Below are positions 8,727-16,170 of a stretch of 45,430 nucleotides of DNA, piece by piece. The translations under genes were made by a program, and so were the position numbers. Positions within the stretch are counted from its first letter, which is position 1; each line of letters begins with the position of its first letter. The notes under the pieces are model-generated. The model searched no databases, had not been told where the DNA came from, and worked only from the letters and a program-made list of their open reading frames with translations. Source of the DNA: DUUI01 sp964345765 (lineage in GTDB: Bacteria > Bacillota_I > Bacilli_A > Erysipelotrichales > Erysipelotrichaceae); NCBI GenBank assembly GCA_964345765.1, contig CAYFSJ010000006.1, forward strand, positions 1 through 45,430. Direction: 5' to 3'.

Positions 8727-8767
8727 TGTACTACACACATAATACACAATAATAAAAAACCTGTCAA
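8727..8767 (-). promoter_or_regulatory. gntR-ABC operon promoter with YtrA-type operator
   Basis: On the minus strand TTGACA (8762-8767) and TATTAT (8739-8744) are spaced exactly 17 bp. An inverted repeat TGTATTA-N6-TAGTACA (8727-8746, 6 of 7 arm positions paired) covers the -10 and the start region, placing a repressor where it would block RNA polymerase. The regulator encoded downstream is the obvious ligand. Confidence 0.85.
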
Positions 8768-8784
8768 CGATTTTAGCCTTTTTT

Positions 8785-8805
8785 TGATATGATAGATAAA
8801 AGGAG
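8785..8805 (+). promoter_or_regulatory. Promoter and ribosome site of the macro-domain gene
   Basis: TGATATGAT (8785-8793) is an extended -10, followed closely by AGGAG (8801-8805) and the ATG at 8811. The leader would be only about 10 nt. It is divergent from, and about 20 bp away from, the gntR promoter. Confidence 0.6.
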
Positions 8806-8810
8806 TTCCT

Positions 8811-9749
8811 ATGCCATTTAAAATTATTAGACACGATATCACAAAAATGAAGGTCGACGCCATTGTCAACGCAGCCAACACTGATCTATTAATGGGTGGA
8901 GGTGTCTGTGGCGCCATCTTTAAAGCAGCCGGAAGTGAACTCTTAGCATTAGCCTGTCAACCTTTAGCACCTATTGAAACAGGACAAGCAGTCATCACCC
9001 CTGCCTTTAATCTACCTGCTAAAATGATCATTCATACGGCAGGTCCAATCTATAAAGATGGCCATCAAAATGAAGCATATTTATTAGAAGAATCATATCT
9101 TAACAGTTTGAACTTAGCTTATAAGAATCACTGTCAAAGTATTGCCTTCCCACTTATCTCTTCTGGTATTTATGGTTATCCAACCCAAGAGGCTCTTGAG
9201 ATTGCGACTAAGTCCATCCAAACGTTTCTCTTAGATCATGAAATGGATGTGACCTTAGTTATCTTTGATACTAAATCAACCTTAACGACCCAATCACTGA
9301 TGGGAGAGATCCAACAATTCATTGATTCAAATTATACCAAAGCTTTCGAAACGTTAGAGCGATTTAGAAACATTACTCAAGATGATGCATTTATGCCAAA
9401 AGATTTTACACTCGATATCTCATTTAGTGATTATCTCTTTAATCTCATTGATGAAAAACAATTGGATGAAATCTCCGTTTATAAATCTGCTAACATTAGT
9501 CGTAAACTCTTTTCAAAGATTCGTAACACCCATTATGTTCCTAGTAAACGAACTATTTTAGCGTTGGCCATATCCATGAAACTCAATCGACAAGAAACCA
9601 ATCGTTTACTCAATCAGGCCGGTTATTCCTTATCACCAAGTGTCCTCTTTGATGTGATTATCGACTATTTCATACTCCACCGTATTTATGATATCTATAC
9701 TATAAATGAAGTCTTATTTGATTATGACCAACCTTTATTAGGCTCTTAA
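8811..9749 (+). CDS. Macro domain protein with C-terminal HTH-like domain
   Basis: Residues 1-~165 form a macro domain that binds, and may hydrolyse, ADP-ribose derivatives. The ADP-ribose-binding motifs are VDAIVNAAN (15-23), LMGGGVCGAIFKAAG (27-41), IIHTAGPIY, and the loop PLISSGIYGYP (about 113-123). The C-terminal half (about 200-312) is a separate conserved helical module. It includes ISRKLFSKIRNTHYVPSKRTILALAISMKLNRQETNRLLNQAGYSLSPSVLFDVIIDYFI, whose spacing resembles an XRE-like HTH followed by a capping segment. It has its own short-leader promoter and precedes the VWA gene on the same strand. A role in ADP-ribosylation reversal or ADP-ribose-responsive regulation is inference. Confidence 0.88.
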   Translation: MPFKIIRHDITKMKVDAIVNAANTDLLMGGGVCGAIFKAAGSELLALACQPLAPIETGQAVITPAFNLPAKMIIHTAGPIYKDGHQNEAYLLEESYLNSLNLAYKNHCQSIAFPLISSGIYGYPTQEALEIATKSIQTFLLDHEMDVTLVIFDTKSTLTTQSLMGEIQQFIDSNYTKAFETLERFRNITQDDAFMPKDFTLDISFSDYLFNLIDEKQLDEISVYKSANISRKLFSKIRNTHYVPSKRTILALAISMKLNRQETNRLLNQAGYSLSPSVLFDVIIDYFILHRIYDIYTINEVLFDYDQPLLGS

Positions 9750-9753
9750 AAAT

Positions 9754-9770
9754 GTCGCCTTTAAAGCGAC
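9754..9770. terminator. Short hairpin after the macro-domain gene
   Basis: A 5-bp perfect stem GTCGC/GCGAC with a 7-base loop lies right after the stop. A T-run is present only on the minus strand (ATTTTTAAG), so it is a weak terminator or an attenuator at best on the plus strand, and some readthrough to the VWA gene is likely. Confidence 0.35.
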
Positions 9771-9781
9771 CATCACATAAT

Positions 9782-9816
9782 TAAACCTCCCTATAATACA
9801 AGCACAAGGAGGTTTA
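9782..9816 (+). promoter_or_regulatory. Palindrome masking the VWA ribosome site, with internal -10
   Basis: A 9-bp perfect inverted repeat, TAAACCTCC (9782-9790) with GGAGGTTTA (9808-9816), pairs the Shine-Dalgarno GGAGG of the VWA gene with an upstream CCTCC. The 17-base loop contains TATAAT (9792-9797). A transcript started from this -10 would begin near 9804, inside the loop, and would lack the masking arm. A readthrough transcript from the macro gene would carry both arms. No strong -35 is visible. Confidence 0.6.
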
Positions 9817-9819
9817 TTT

Positions 9820-10449
9820 ATGAAAAACACAGAATTACTATTTATTTTAGACAAATCCGGATCAATGTATGGTTTAGAACAAGATACGATTGGTGGTTTT
9901 AATGCTTTATTAAAAGAGAACCAACAACTTAAAACACCTTGTCACATCACAACCATCTTATTTGATCACCAAATTAACATACTCCATGATCGACTTGATA
10001 TCCAAACCATTAAACCATTGACTGAAAAAGATTATTTAATTGGTGGGTCTACCGCCCTCTTTGATGCAATCGGTTATGGTATCAGTAAGATTAACAATGT
10101 ACTTAAACAAATTGATGCCAATGTCTTAGTTGTCATCATTACAGATGGGAATGAAAATTCCAGTCGAGAATATACTGGCCCTCAGATTAAATCGATGATT
10201 AATCAACTCAAAGATAAGAACTGGGAGTTTATCTTCTTAGGCGCAAACATTGATGTGGGTGAATTCGCTCAACAAGTAGGCATCGATAAGAGTCGAGCTA
10301 AAAGTTTTCACAGTGATAAGAAAGGAACTCAATTAAACTATAAAGTGATGAATGAGACGATTAAAAATTATCGACAAAACCAACGCATTGATGATAAACA
10401 ACTTGATGAAATCGACAAAGACTTTCAAACACGAAAAAAGTGGAATTAA
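9820..10449 (+). CDS. von Willebrand factor A domain protein
   Basis: A 209-aa cytoplasmic VWA protein of the TerY/YegL kind, with no signal peptide or membrane segment. The metal-ion-dependent adhesion site is complete: DKSGS (residues 10-14), the conserved Thr in GGSTALFDAIGYG, and the Asp in IITDGNENSS. The C-terminal 40 residues are charged and helical. Such proteins usually scaffold protein complexes, and some act with tellurite/stress or conflict systems. It follows the macro-domain gene and has its own -10 and maskable ribosome site. Its stop codon lies inside a bidirectional terminator shared with the facing small ORF. Confidence 0.88.
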   Translation: MKNTELLFILDKSGSMYGLEQDTIGGFNALLKENQQLKTPCHITTILFDHQINILHDRLDIQTIKPLTEKDYLIGGSTALFDAIGYGISKINNVLKQIDANVLVVIITDGNENSSREYTGPQIKSMINQLKDKNWEFIFLGANIDVGEFAQQVGIDKSRAKSFHSDKKGTQLNYKVMNETIKNYRQNQRIDDKQLDEIDKDFQTRKKWN

Positions 10450-10457
10450 TCCACTTT
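10437..10457. terminator. Bidirectional terminator between VWA gene and small ORF
   Basis: AAAGTGGA/TCCACTTT form an 8-bp stem with loop ATTAA. On the minus strand it is followed by T6 (strong terminator for the small ORF); on the plus strand by TTTATCATTC (weaker). Both convergent stop codons fall in the loop, within the shared TTAA at 10446-10449. Confidence 0.75.
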
Positions 10458-10610
10458 ATCATTCTTAAGAGATTCTTTAATGATATCAATACCATCTTGC
10501 ATCGATAATTCAGCTTTGTATGTTTCTATCAATTCAAGCACATGGTCTATGTCAATGGTTTCTTGTTGTTCTCTTAATTCTTGTAAATGATTTTTTAATC
10601 GATCTAACAT
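10446..10610 (-). CDS. Small protein of unknown function, 54 aa
   Basis: The translation begins MLDRLKNHLQELREQQETID and ends KESLKNDKVD. It is highly charged and predicted helical, with no membrane segment. It has all the marks of a real gene: TAGGAG 6 bases before the ATG, an exact extended -10 upstream, and a terminator at its end. The composition is like its neighbours. I do not recognise a family. It faces the VWA gene and overlaps its last 4 bases. Confidence 0.72.
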   Translation of the reverse strand: MLDRLKNHLQELREQQETIDIDHVLELIETYKAELSMQDGIDIIKESLKNDKVD

Positions 10611-10629
10611 AACGCTCCTAACTGCTTTT

Positions 10630-10638
10630 ATTATAACA
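10630..10638 (-). promoter_or_regulatory. Extended -10 promoter of the 54-aa ORF
   Basis: TGTTATAAT is an exact extended -10, located 20 bases before the ATG and immediately after the ppdK terminator. No clear -35. Confidence 0.65.
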
Positions 10639-10671
10639 AAAAAGAGTAATCATTGACTGACTACTCTTTTT
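10639..10671 (-). terminator. Terminator of ppdK
   Basis: A 14-bp stem (AAAAAGAGTAgTCA with TGAtTACTCTTTTT, one mismatch, 5-base loop) ends in T6 on the minus strand, 5 bases after the ppdK stop. Confidence 0.9.
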
Positions 10672-10675
10672 ATAA

Positions 10676-13303
10676 TTATTTGTTTCTAGGATTTTTGATT
10701 GACGCTTGAGCAGCAGCTAAACGAGCAATCGGTACACGGTAAGGTGAACATGAAACATAATCAAGTCCTAAACCATATAAGAAGTTAATGGTTGCTGGAT
10801 CTCCACCATGTTCTCCACAGATACCAGTCTTAAGGTTTTCTTTAGCAGAACGTCCTTTTTCAACAGCCATCTTAACAAGTTCTCCAACTCCATCTTCGTC
10901 CATTCTAGCAAATGGATCTTGTTCGAAGATCGCTTTATCGTAATAATCGCCTAAGAAGTTACCAACATCATCACGAGAGAATCCAAATGAATATTGAGTT
11001 AAGTCATTTGAACCAAATGAGAAGAAGTCTGCCGCTTCAGCAATCTTATCTGCTGTCACACAAGCTCTTGGAATTTCAATCATGGTTCCAACAGTGTAAT
11101 TTAATTCTTGACCACTGTTTTCGATTTCTTCTTTAGCCACTCGATCAACAACATTACGAACATATTGAAGTTCTTTAACATTTCCAATTAATGGAATCAT
11201 AATTTCAGGTTTAACATCATAGCCTTTGTTCTTCTTAACATTTAAGGCAGCACGGATAACCGCACGTGTTTGCATCTCAGCAATCTCAGGATAAGAGATT
11301 GATAAACGAACACCACGGTGTCCCATCATAGGGTTAAACTCATGTAAACCATCAATAACTTCATGTAAGTAATCAACAGAAACATTCATATCTTCTGCTA
11401 ATTCTTTTATTTCAGCTTCATTAGTAGGTAAGAATTCATGGAGAGGTGGATCTAAGTAACGAACTGTTACTGGTAGTTCTTTCATCACTTCATAAATTCC
11501 TTCAAAGTCAGCTTGTTGGATAGGAAGTAATTTATCTAATGCTTTACGACGATCTTCTTCTGTTCTAGAAAGAATCATTTCACGAACAGCTTTAATTCTG
11601 TCTTTTTCAAAGAACATATGTTCTGTACGAACTAAACCAATTCCTTCTGCACCAAAGTCTAGCGCTTGTTGTGCATCACGAGGTGTATCTGCATTGGTAC
11701 GAACACCCATTTGACGATGTTCATCAGCCCAATTCATGAATTTTTCAAAATCACCAGAAATTGTTGCTTCTTCAGATTCAACTTCACCTTCATAAATAAT
11801 ACCTGTTGTACCATTTAATGAAATATAATCGCCACGGCTGTATTCTTTTTCACCAATCTTAACTTTGTCTCCCTTAAATGAAACATCATTAGAACCAGAG
11901 ACACAGCATTTACCCATTCCACGAGCAACAACAGCTGCGTGAGAAGTCATACCACCACGAGCAGTTAAGATTCCTTCAGCTAAAGCCATTCCTTCAATGT
12001 CTTCAGGAGATGTTTCTAAACGACAAAGAATTACTTTCTTGCCTTTTTCAGACCATTCTCTCGCTTCTTCAGCAGTAAAGACGATTTGACCTGCTGCCGC
12101 ACCAGGAGATGCTGCTAATCCACGACCAATTTCTTTCGCATTCTTAAGTGCTTCTTCATTAAAGTGTGGGTGTAATAAAGCATCTAATTGTTTAGGGTTA
12201 ATTTGAAGCACTGCTTCTTGTTCAGTAATTAATCCTTCTTCAACTAAATCAACCGCAATCTTTAATGCAGCATTGGCTGTTCTTTTACCAGCACGAGTTT
12301 GTAGCATATAAAGTTTGTTATTTTCAATCGTAAACTCCATGTCTTGCATATCCTTGTAATGTTTTTCAAGGACATCACAAATTTCACAGAATTGTTGATA
12401 AGGTTCAGGTAATACTTTTTCTAACTCTTCCATTTGAAGTGGTGTACGAGTTCCCGCAACAACGTCTTCACCTTGAGCATCAATTAAGAACTCACCAAAG
12501 ATTTTGTGTTCCCCAGTGGCTGGGTTACGAGTAAAGGCAACTCCGGATGCAGAAGTTTCACCCATATTACCAAAGACCATTTCTTGAACGTTAACCGCTG
12601 TTCCCCATGCTGAAGGAATATCATTAATACGACGATAATAAACCGCACGCTCATTATTCCAAGATCTAAAGACAGCAGTGATTGCTTCCATTAATTGTTC
12701 AAATGGATCATTAGGGAATGATTCATGGTGATGCTCTAAATAATATTCTTTGAAACGCTTAACCATTTCTTTGAAGTCTTCCGCACTAAACTCAGCATCT
12801 TCAGTAATGCCACGTTCTTCTTTCATTTCATCGATGATTACTTCAAATTCAGCCTTAGGAATTTCCATGACCACATCCGCAAACATTTGGATGAAACGAC
12901 GATAAGAGTCATACGCAAAACGCTCATTGTTTGTTAATTTCGCAATTGCTTCGACAACTTCATCATTAATTCCTAAGTTAAGCACGGTGTCCATCATCCC
13001 AGGCATCGATGCGCGAGATCCTGAACGAACTGAAACTAGAAGTGGATTTTCTTTATCACCAAACTTCTTACCAGTTTGTTCTTCAAGTTTCTTGATATTT
13101 TCTTTGACTTCTTCAACAAGTTCTTCACCCACTTGTTCGTTGTTGTCATAATAGAGATTACAAGCCTCTGTTGACACGGTAAATCCTTGTGGAACCGGTA
13201 AACCAAGCTTAGTCATTTCAGCTAAGTTAGCGCCTTTTCCACCCAGAAGCTCTCTCATTGTTCCATCAGCTTCTGAAAACAAATACACATACTTTTTATT
13301 CAT
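10676..13303 (-). CDS. ppdK: Pyruvate, phosphate dikinase
   Basis: It catalyses the reversible conversion of pyruvate + ATP + Pi to PEP + AMP + PPi in the cytoplasm, and in anaerobes often runs in the glycolytic direction. The 875-aa length matches the family. The N-terminal ATP-grasp domain begins KKYVYLFSEADGTMRELLGGKGANLAEM and contains VSVRSGSRASMPGMMDTVLNLG. The swivelling domain has the phosphohistidine motif GGMTSHAAVVARGMGK (His near residue 455). The C-terminal TIM barrel has SFGSNDLTQYSFGFSRDD and the catalytic Cys in GICGEHGG near residue 832. It appears monocistronic, ending in a strong terminator. No PPDK regulatory kinase is nearby. Confidence 0.98.
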   Translation of the reverse strand: MNKKYVYLFSEADGTMRELLGGKGANLAEMTKLGLPVPQGFTVSTEACNLYYDNNEQVGEELVEEVKENIKKLEEQTGKKFGDKENPLLVSVRSGSRASMPGMMDTVLNLGINDEVVEAIAKLTNNERFAYDSYRRFIQMFADVVMEIPKAEFEVIIDEMKEERGITEDAEFSAEDFKEMVKRFKEYYLEHHHESFPNDPFEQLMEAITAVFRSWNNERAVYYRRINDIPSAWGTAVNVQEMVFGNMGETSASGVAFTRNPATGEHKIFGEFLIDAQGEDVVAGTRTPLQMEELEKVLPEPYQQFCEICDVLEKHYKDMQDMEFTIENNKLYMLQTRAGKRTANAALKIAVDLVEEGLITEQEAVLQINPKQLDALLHPHFNEEALKNAKEIGRGLAASPGAAAGQIVFTAEEAREWSEKGKKVILCRLETSPEDIEGMALAEGILTARGGMTSHAAVVARGMGKCCVSGSNDVSFKGDKVKIGEKEYSRGDYISLNGTTGIIYEGEVESEEATISGDFEKFMNWADEHRQMGVRTNADTPRDAQQALDFGAEGIGLVRTEHMFFEKDRIKAVREMILSRTEEDRRKALDKLLPIQQADFEGIYEVMKELPVTVRYLDPPLHEFLPTNEAEIKELAEDMNVSVDYLHEVIDGLHEFNPMMGHRGVRLSISYPEIAEMQTRAVIRAALNVKKNKGYDVKPEIMIPLIGNVKELQYVRNVVDRVAKEEIENSGQELNYTVGTMIEIPRACVTADKIAEAADFFSFGSNDLTQYSFGFSRDDVGNFLGDYYDKAIFEQDPFARMDEDGVGELVKMAVEKGRSAKENLKTGICGEHGGDPATINFLYGLGLDYVSCSPYRVPIARLAAAQASIKNPRNK

Positions 13304-13341
13304 GTTTCCTCCTGTGTGTCTACCTATCTATTCTACATGAA

Positions 13342-13363
13342 ATCACTTACTTTTTGAAGTGAT
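13342..13363 (-). terminator. Weak terminator hairpin after valS
   Basis: A 7-bp stem ATCACTT/AAGTGAT spans the valS stop, but on the minus strand only TTTCAT follows. It may be a partial terminator. A TAGAAT (13330-13335) further on could be the ppdK -10. Confidence 0.35.
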
Positions 13364-15907
13364 ATTTTCTAGTTGTGATTGACTAATCGTCAATTGTGTT
13401 TGATATTCTTCTAATTTCTGTCTCTCAGCATCAACTTTGGTAGCTGGAGCACGATCCACAAAGTTCTTATTCGCCAACATTCCTTGTGCCCGCTTAATTT
13501 CTGATTGATAATGCTCAATCTGTTTCTCTAACTTCAAGATTTCAGACTCTAAATCAACTAAATCTGCCTTGTTAATTTTCAGGACACTCGCCTTAAGTGG
13601 AATTACCACTGAATCTTCATCAATCGTATCAACAAAATTAAAGCGAGTCATCTTATAAATAATGTCTTTAAAGATAGTTGACACTTCATGATTAAGTTGA
13701 CCAAACAATTCTGTTTTAGGCTTAATTTCAAAATCAACTCTTGTTTCACGAATCGCTTCAATCACTTCAATTAATTCATCAACTTCTTGAGTTTCTTTAA
13801 CCCCTTCAATCAATTCTGGCCATTTCTCCAAATTAATCGACTCTAATTCATGAGGTAAAGCCAGATAAAGATGTTCAGAAACAAACGGCATAAATGGACT
13901 AATCATCTTTAAGATAGAAATGAGTGTGACATATAAGGTTGACTTAGTACTCTGACCTACTTGAGTCTTACTAAACTCTAGATACCAATTACAGAAATCA
14001 TTCCAGATAAATTTCTCTAATTCTTGCCCGATGGCTAAGAAATCATACTGTTTCATATGTTCTTGATAAAACTGATTCATATGATTGAGCTTCGCTAAAA
14101 TCCACTCATCGGTTAAATTTAAATTCGATAAATCGACATCTTCCACTTTGAAATCATCCCCTAAATTCATCAGCACATAACGCGCTGAATTATAGATTTT
14201 ATTAATAAAGTTCCAAGCGGATTTAAGTTTTGTTTCCGAATAACGTAAATCTTGGCCAGGAGATGAGTTGGTCACTAAGAAGAATCTTAAGGCATCTGCT
14301 CCATATTCATCGATAACATCCATTGGATCTTGTCCATTACCGAGTGATTTTGAAATCTTACGTCCAATTTCATCACGAATTAAACCATGAATAATGACAT
14401 CGTTGAATGGCTTAGCATCCATAAAGTGTAAGCCTTGAAAAGCCATCCGAACCACCCAGAATAAGATAATGTCATACCCAGTCGCTTGAACACTGGTTGG
14501 GTAATAACGTTCTAAATCTTGAGTTTGTTCTGGCCAACCTAACGTCGAGAATGGCCATAAAGCAGAGCTAAACCAAGTATCTAACACATCAGGATCTTGT
14601 GTCCAATTTTCAATATCTTCTGGTTCTGTGGCGCTGACCAATAATTCACCTGTTTCATTGTGAGTATAGGCAGGAATGCGATGACCCCACCATAATTGTC
14701 TAGAAATGGTCCAGTCTTCAATGTTTTCTAACCATTGCGTAAAGACTTTTTCAAAACGTTGAGGATAAAAATTAATTTTATCATCACTATCCTGAAGTTT
14801 TAAAACTTCTTTAGCGAGTGGTTCCATCTTAACAAACCATTGTTCTGATAAAGTTGGCTCAACAATTACATCGGTTCTTTCCGAATAACCCACTTCATGA
14901 AGGTGTTCCTTAATCTCAACTAAGTTGCCTTCTTCTTCAATACGTTTAACTAATTGTTTTCGACATTCAAAACGATCCAAGCCTTCATATTCATTGGCTA
15001 ATTCATTCATCGTGCCATCTAAGTTCATACAGATTGGCATTTCTAAATTGTATTTTTGACCAATCAAAAAGTCATTGGGGTCATGGGCCGGGGTACATTT
15101 CATGGCTCCTGTCCCAAAGCCTAACTCAACATACTCATCAGCAATAATATCGATATATTGATGATTGGCTGGATTGAGTGCTTTTTTACCAACCAAGTGT
15201 TGATAACGCTCATCATCTGGATGAACAACGACACACACATCCCCAAACATAGTTTCTGGACGAGTAGTGGCAACTTCTAAAACTTCATCTGAATCTAAGA
15301 TTGGGTATCTAAAGGTATAAAAATGTCCTTTAGTTTCTTTATGGAAGACTTCAATATTACTGAGTGCAGTCATTGCCTCAGGATCCCAGTTAATGATTCG
15401 TTTGCCTCTAAAGATTAATCCTTGTTCATAGAGCTTAACAAAGACTTCGTTGACAGCTTTATTTAGTCCTTCATCTAGTGTAAATCGCTCTCTGGTGTAA
15501 TCTAAGGATAAGCCAAACTTTGACCACTGGTGATGAATCGTCTCAGCATATTCTTCTTTCCAGTTCCAACTGTGTTTTAAGAATTCATCTCGGCCAATTT
15601 CTTTATAGTCGATACCCATTTCTTTAAGACGAGCTACCACCTTGGCTTGTGTGGCAATGCCAGCATGGTCCATTCCTGGTAAGTACAGGACATCTTTATT
15701 AAGTAGCCTGTGATATCGAGCTAAGATATCTTGTAAGGTGTTATCCCAAGCATGACCTAAATGTAATCTTCCTGTTACATTTGGGGGTGGAATAACAATA
15801 CTGTAGGGTTGTTTTGAGAGGTCGCCCGCTTCAAAATACCCTTCTTTTATCCATTTCTCATATTTCCCTTGTTCAACTTTTTGGGGATTGTATTTTGTTT
15901 CTAACAT
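13343..15907 (-). CDS. valS: Valyl-tRNA synthetase
   Basis: A class I synthetase charging tRNA-Val with threonine editing. From the ATG at 15907 it is 854 aa. It has HLGH (residues 49-52) in PPPNVTGRLHLGHAWDNT, the KMSKS variant KISKS in GRKISKSLGNGQDP, the DWTISRQLWWGHRIPAY block, and the C-terminal ValRS coiled coil (last ~65 residues). I chose 15907 because AGAAGGAG lies 6 bases upstream and MLETKYNPQKVE is the normal start; an open frame extends 7 codons further. Expression is controlled by the T-box upstream. Confidence 0.97.
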   Translation of the reverse strand: MLETKYNPQKVEQGKYEKWIKEGYFEAGDLSKQPYSIVIPPPNVTGRLHLGHAWDNTLQDILARYHRLLNKDVLYLPGMDHAGIATQAKVVARLKEMGIDYKEIGRDEFLKHSWNWKEEYAETIHHQWSKFGLSLDYTRERFTLDEGLNKAVNEVFVKLYEQGLIFRGKRIINWDPEAMTALSNIEVFHKETKGHFYTFRYPILDSDEVLEVATTRPETMFGDVCVVVHPDDERYQHLVGKKALNPANHQYIDIIADEYVELGFGTGAMKCTPAHDPNDFLIGQKYNLEMPICMNLDGTMNELANEYEGLDRFECRKQLVKRIEEEGNLVEIKEHLHEVGYSERTDVIVEPTLSEQWFVKMEPLAKEVLKLQDSDDKINFYPQRFEKVFTQWLENIEDWTISRQLWWGHRIPAYTHNETGELLVSATEPEDIENWTQDPDVLDTWFSSALWPFSTLGWPEQTQDLERYYPTSVQATGYDIILFWVVRMAFQGLHFMDAKPFNDVIIHGLIRDEIGRKISKSLGNGQDPMDVIDEYGADALRFFLVTNSSPGQDLRYSETKLKSAWNFINKIYNSARYVLMNLGDDFKVEDVDLSNLNLTDEWILAKLNHMNQFYQEHMKQYDFLAIGQELEKFIWNDFCNWYLEFSKTQVGQSTKSTLYVTLISILKMISPFMPFVSEHLYLALPHELESINLEKWPELIEGVKETQEVDELIEVIEAIRETRVDFEIKPKTELFGQLNHEVSTIFKDIIYKMTRFNFVDTIDEDSVVIPLKASVLKINKADLVDLESEILKLEKQIEHYQSEIKRAQGMLANKNFVDRAPATKVDAERQKLEEYQTQLTISQSQLENITSKSK

Positions 15908-15926
15908 AACACTCCTTCTAAACGAC

Positions 15927-16130
15927 AAAAAAGACCTCCATAAGGACGTCTTTTATAAACGTGGTACCACCTTAATTGTGACTTGATGTGTTAACGCCAC
16001 CAACGATAAATCTTACTTTGGTTCAGATTTATATCTTCGAATACGACCTTCAGTGCACTCAATCATAGTTTTCACCACCCACTATGTCTCTAAAAAGTGA
16101 ATCACACCTACTCCTTATTCGTTTGATTTG
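15927..16130 (-). promoter_or_regulatory. T-box riboswitch leader of valS (Val specifier GTC)
   Basis: On the minus strand Stem I begins AGAGACATAGTGGGTGGTG. The specifier loop GAAGGTCGTATTCGAAG carries GTC at 16045-16047, directly followed by GTA, also a Val codon. The T-box core GGTGGTACCACG is at 15960-15971. A terminator AAAAGACgTCC/GGAgGTCTTTT with T6 is at 15927-15954. The specifier position aligns with ATC in the ileS leader and is followed by a purine, so GTC is preferred over GTA. Confidence 0.93.
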
Positions 16131-16135
16131 AAAAC

Positions 16136-16144
16136 ATTATAACA
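16136..16144 (-). promoter_or_regulatory. Extended -10 promoter of valS
   Basis: TGTTATAAT, an exact extended -10, lies just upstream of the T-box leader and downstream of the aminotransferase stop. The -35 region has no good match. Confidence 0.75.
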
Positions 16145-16170
16145 TAGTCTCGCACAATTGAAAGACTCAA

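Noticed and set aside
8711..8917. N-terminal extension of the GntR regulator to 8917
   Set aside because: The extension crosses the consensus promoter and operator and the start of the divergent macro gene; the ATG at 8710 has an excellent ribosome site.
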